In this document: one piece after another, positions 5,931 to 6,794 of the stretch | Layout of the letters: each line of letters opens with the position of its first letter | How positions within the stretch are numbered: position 1 is the stretch's first letter | Assembly (NCBI GenBank): GCA_030453005.1 | Contig: JAKDLE010000158.1 | Location: 1-6,794 of the forward strand | DNA from: Pseudonocardia sp. | GTDB taxonomy: Bacteria; Actinomycetota; Actinomycetes; Mycobacteriales; Pseudonocardiaceae | Reading direction: 5' to 3' | DNA length: 6,794 bases | Program-made: the position numbers and the translations under genes | Notes under the pieces: generated by a model | Seen by the model: only the letters and a program-made list of their open reading frames with translations | Databases searched by the model: none | What the model was told of the DNA's origin: nothing

Positions 5931-6056
5931 GTGCCTTATTCGCTCGCGATTCAGACGACCTCGGAGAGTGCGAACCATCATTGGGACTTCGACAAGGCGA
6001 TACATTTGGCCAAGTATCTATTTCGCGTTGAATGTTTCAGCCGGTCGGGGCGCTGA
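5931..6056 (+). CDS. Possible 41-residue orphan protein
   Basis: A GTG at 5931 is preceded by GGGAGA with 6 nt spacing. The ORF gives 41 residues, beginning MPYSLAIQTTSESANHHW and followed by DFDKAIHLAKYLFRVE, a plausible amphipathic helix. It ends at TGA 6054-6056. Its codon use (cat, ata, ttt, tgt, cta) is much less GC-biased than that of the neighbours, so it could be foreign, a fragment of a larger lost gene, or not a gene. I know of no family. The RBS and protein-like composition are the only support, and a leftward ORF overlaps its end. Confidence 0.35.
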   Translation: MPYSLAIQTTSESANHHWDFDKAIHLAKYLFRVECFSRSGR

Positions 6057-6325
6057 CAGCGGGGCGAAGGTGCGGTGGGTGGAGGTCCGCACGGGTCCCA
6101 GGCCGGCGGGTTCCTGCACAGCGACGGACATCGGCGCCCGCTCGAACGCGGCCTCCACGCCACCGTCGCCAGACCCCGATCGAGCAGGCCACCGGCCGGG
6201 GATGGGCATACGCCGACCTTGAACGGGACTTCTGTGGCCGGTGCAGTTCACTCGATCGGAGCAGTGGCCACGGAGCGGCCCGCCACCATGAGCCACCTCA
6301 TCGTGGCGCGCTGCGTGCGAGAGAG

Positions 6326-6481
6326 ATGACCCCCAGGCCTCCCTATTGTGTTCGTGATGGCCGCGCGGCCCGGTGGACCGACGTCACGACCGAGCGCGTC
6401 CGGCCCACCCCGGGCGGTGCCGCCTGGGGGTTGCAGGACCAGCCCAGCCCGGGTCCGTCCGACGAGGAGGAGGAGCGATGA
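6326..6481 (+). CDS. Possible 51-residue protein upstream of the right-edge gene
   Basis: An ATG at 6326 opens a 51-residue ORF whose TGA (6479-6481) overlaps the ATG of the next gene as ATGA, the arrangement seen twice more in this window in similar form. The middle (DGRAARWTDVTTERVRPTPG) has GC-rich third positions. The end, SDEEEER, is simply the Shine-Dalgarno of the next gene read in frame. Its own RBS is poor: GAGAGAG abuts the start codon. It may be a real coupled small gene or a chance frame. A TATTGT at 6344-6349 could instead be a -10 box serving only the downstream gene. Confidence 0.35.
   Translation: MTPRPPYCVRDGRAARWTDVTTERVRPTPGGAAWGLQDQPSPGPSDEEEER
6464..6475 (+). promoter_or_regulatory. 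Repeated GAG ribosome-binding site for the right-edge gene
   Basis: GAGGAGGAGGAG lies immediately upstream of ATG 6478 and contains two overlapping AGGAGG matches. It strongly supports this start codon. In the frame of the upstream small ORF the same bases encode an acidic Glu run. Confidence 0.7.
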
Positions 6482-6794
6482 GCAGATCTGGAAGCTCGAG
6501 CTCGAGCTGGAGCAGCGGCTGGCTTGGCGTCGACTACGGCGAGGAGAGCCACGGCTTCGTCGACCTCACGCCGGGTCCCGGCGGCGAAGCCGACGCCCTG
6601 ATCCACCGGCTCGCGAGCGACGGTGAGGTGTACAGCTCGTTCCGACTGCGGCTCGACCCCGAGCACCGGCGTGTCGATCTGCTCGAGAACGTCAGCGCCG
6701 AGTTTATGGCGGTCGACGATGAGGACGAGGATGACCTCGATTGGGGCTGGACGGTCGACGCGACGGCGTCAGTACCCGCCGATCTCGTAGCCCT
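6478..6794 (+). CDS. Acidic hypothetical protein, 3' end beyond the window
   Basis: This frame is open from ATG 6478 to the window edge (105 full codons) without a stop, so the gene is partial. Support comes from a strong RBS and consistent GC-rich third codon positions. The N-terminus is Ser-rich (SRSGSSSSSWSSGW, 2-15). Then comes a strand-helix-strand-like unit: GWLGVDYGEESHGFVDL, a helix around EADALIHRLAS (37-47), and YSSFRLRLDPEHRRVDLLENV (52-72). An acidic stretch VDDEDEDDLDW follows at 79-89. There is no signal peptide or membrane segment in what is visible. I do not recognise the family. Acidic, soluble proteins of this type occur among immunity and inhibitor proteins, but nothing here proves that. 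Confidence 0.72.
   Translation, partial: MSRSGSSSSSWSSGWLGVDYGEESHGFVDLTPGPGGEADALIHRLASDGEVYSSFRLRLDPEHRRVDLLENVSAEFMAVDDEDEDDLDWGWTVDATASVPADLVA
6493..6508. repeat. 16-bp perfect palindrome inside the right-edge gene
   Basis: AGCTCGAGCTCGAGCT is self-complementary over 16 bp and lies 15 nt after the start codon at 6478. It encodes part of the serine run. It could form a hairpin near the start of the mRNA or simply reflect low-complexity codons. Confidence 0.5.

Larger units (their letters stand above)
5752..6325. other. Gene-poor stretch with weak small ORFs
   Basis: I see no convincing normal-size gene here. The stretch contains the upstream region of the leftward zinc-finger operon, an 8-bp stem hairpin (5872-5897), and a locally less GC-rich patch at about 5931-6030 that carries a 41-codon ORF. 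A competing leftward 37-codon ORF spans 6131-6018. It starts MSVAVQEPAGLG, has GC-rich third positions but no good RBS, and overlaps the 41-codon ORF. From 6140 to 6325 the six frames show nothing I can support. Decayed coding sequence is possible. Confidence 0.4.

Noticed and set aside
5664..6005. Leftward 113-codon ORF
   Set aside because: It overlaps the start of the 240-residue gene in another frame, has no RBS and is Arg/Ser-rich.
6330..6430. 9-bp inverted repeat CCCCCAGGC / GCCTGGGGG
   Set aside because: The arms are 83 nt apart, and 9-bp matches are expected by chance in GC-rich DNA.
6348..6626. Rightward 92-codon ORF across the start of the right-edge gene
   Set aside because: It conflicts with the frame that has the strong RBS and coding bias, and its end is an Arg-rich shadow.

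Overview
The window is very GC-rich, with a strong preference for G or C at third codon positions in the convincing genes and frequent GTG starts. This points to an actinobacterium, and a Pseudonocardia-like or related genome is my guess rather than something the sequence proves. The gene content (a DUF932 protein, zinc-ribbon hypotheticals, a gene remnant, several very small ORFs) looks like an accessory or mobile-element-derived region. I see no integrase, transposase, tRNA, rRNA or CRISPR array.

Layout, left to right. A strong 12-bp-stem hairpin (23-57) terminates a leftward DUF932 gene (78-1226). The stretch 1227-1772 holds an inverted pair of exact 16-bp copies of a palindrome-containing sequence, a start-less remnant of what may be a winged-helix protein (1512-1667), and a hairpin (1709-1736). 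A rightward gene then encodes a secreted lipoprotein (1773-3041). It converges on a leftward two-gene unit (read 4004 down to 3085): a 49-residue orphan protein with a perfect Shine-Dalgarno, coupled by a GTGA overlap to a 257-residue protein with uracil-DNA-glycosylase-like motifs. Diverging from it across 150 bp is a rightward gene for a 192-residue protein with a helix-hairpin-helix DNA-glycosylase-like core (4155-4733), apparently leaderless. That gene converges on a second leftward pair (read 5751 down to 4763): a 240-residue protein with an N-terminal Cys/His cluster, coupled by an ATGA overlap to an 89-residue zinc-ribbon-like protein. The stretch 5752-6325 has lower local GC in places and contains only weak small-ORF candidates. 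At the right edge an acidic protein of unknown family starts at 6478 and runs off the window, possibly coupled to a 51-residue ORF just upstream.

The most interesting arrangement is in the middle: two unrelated proteins that both resemble DNA glycosylases lie head to head around a shared intergenic region, one of them coupled to an unknown 49-residue protein. A joint role in handling modified or damaged bases, or in defence, is inference only. Everything else is best described as hypothetical accessory genes.
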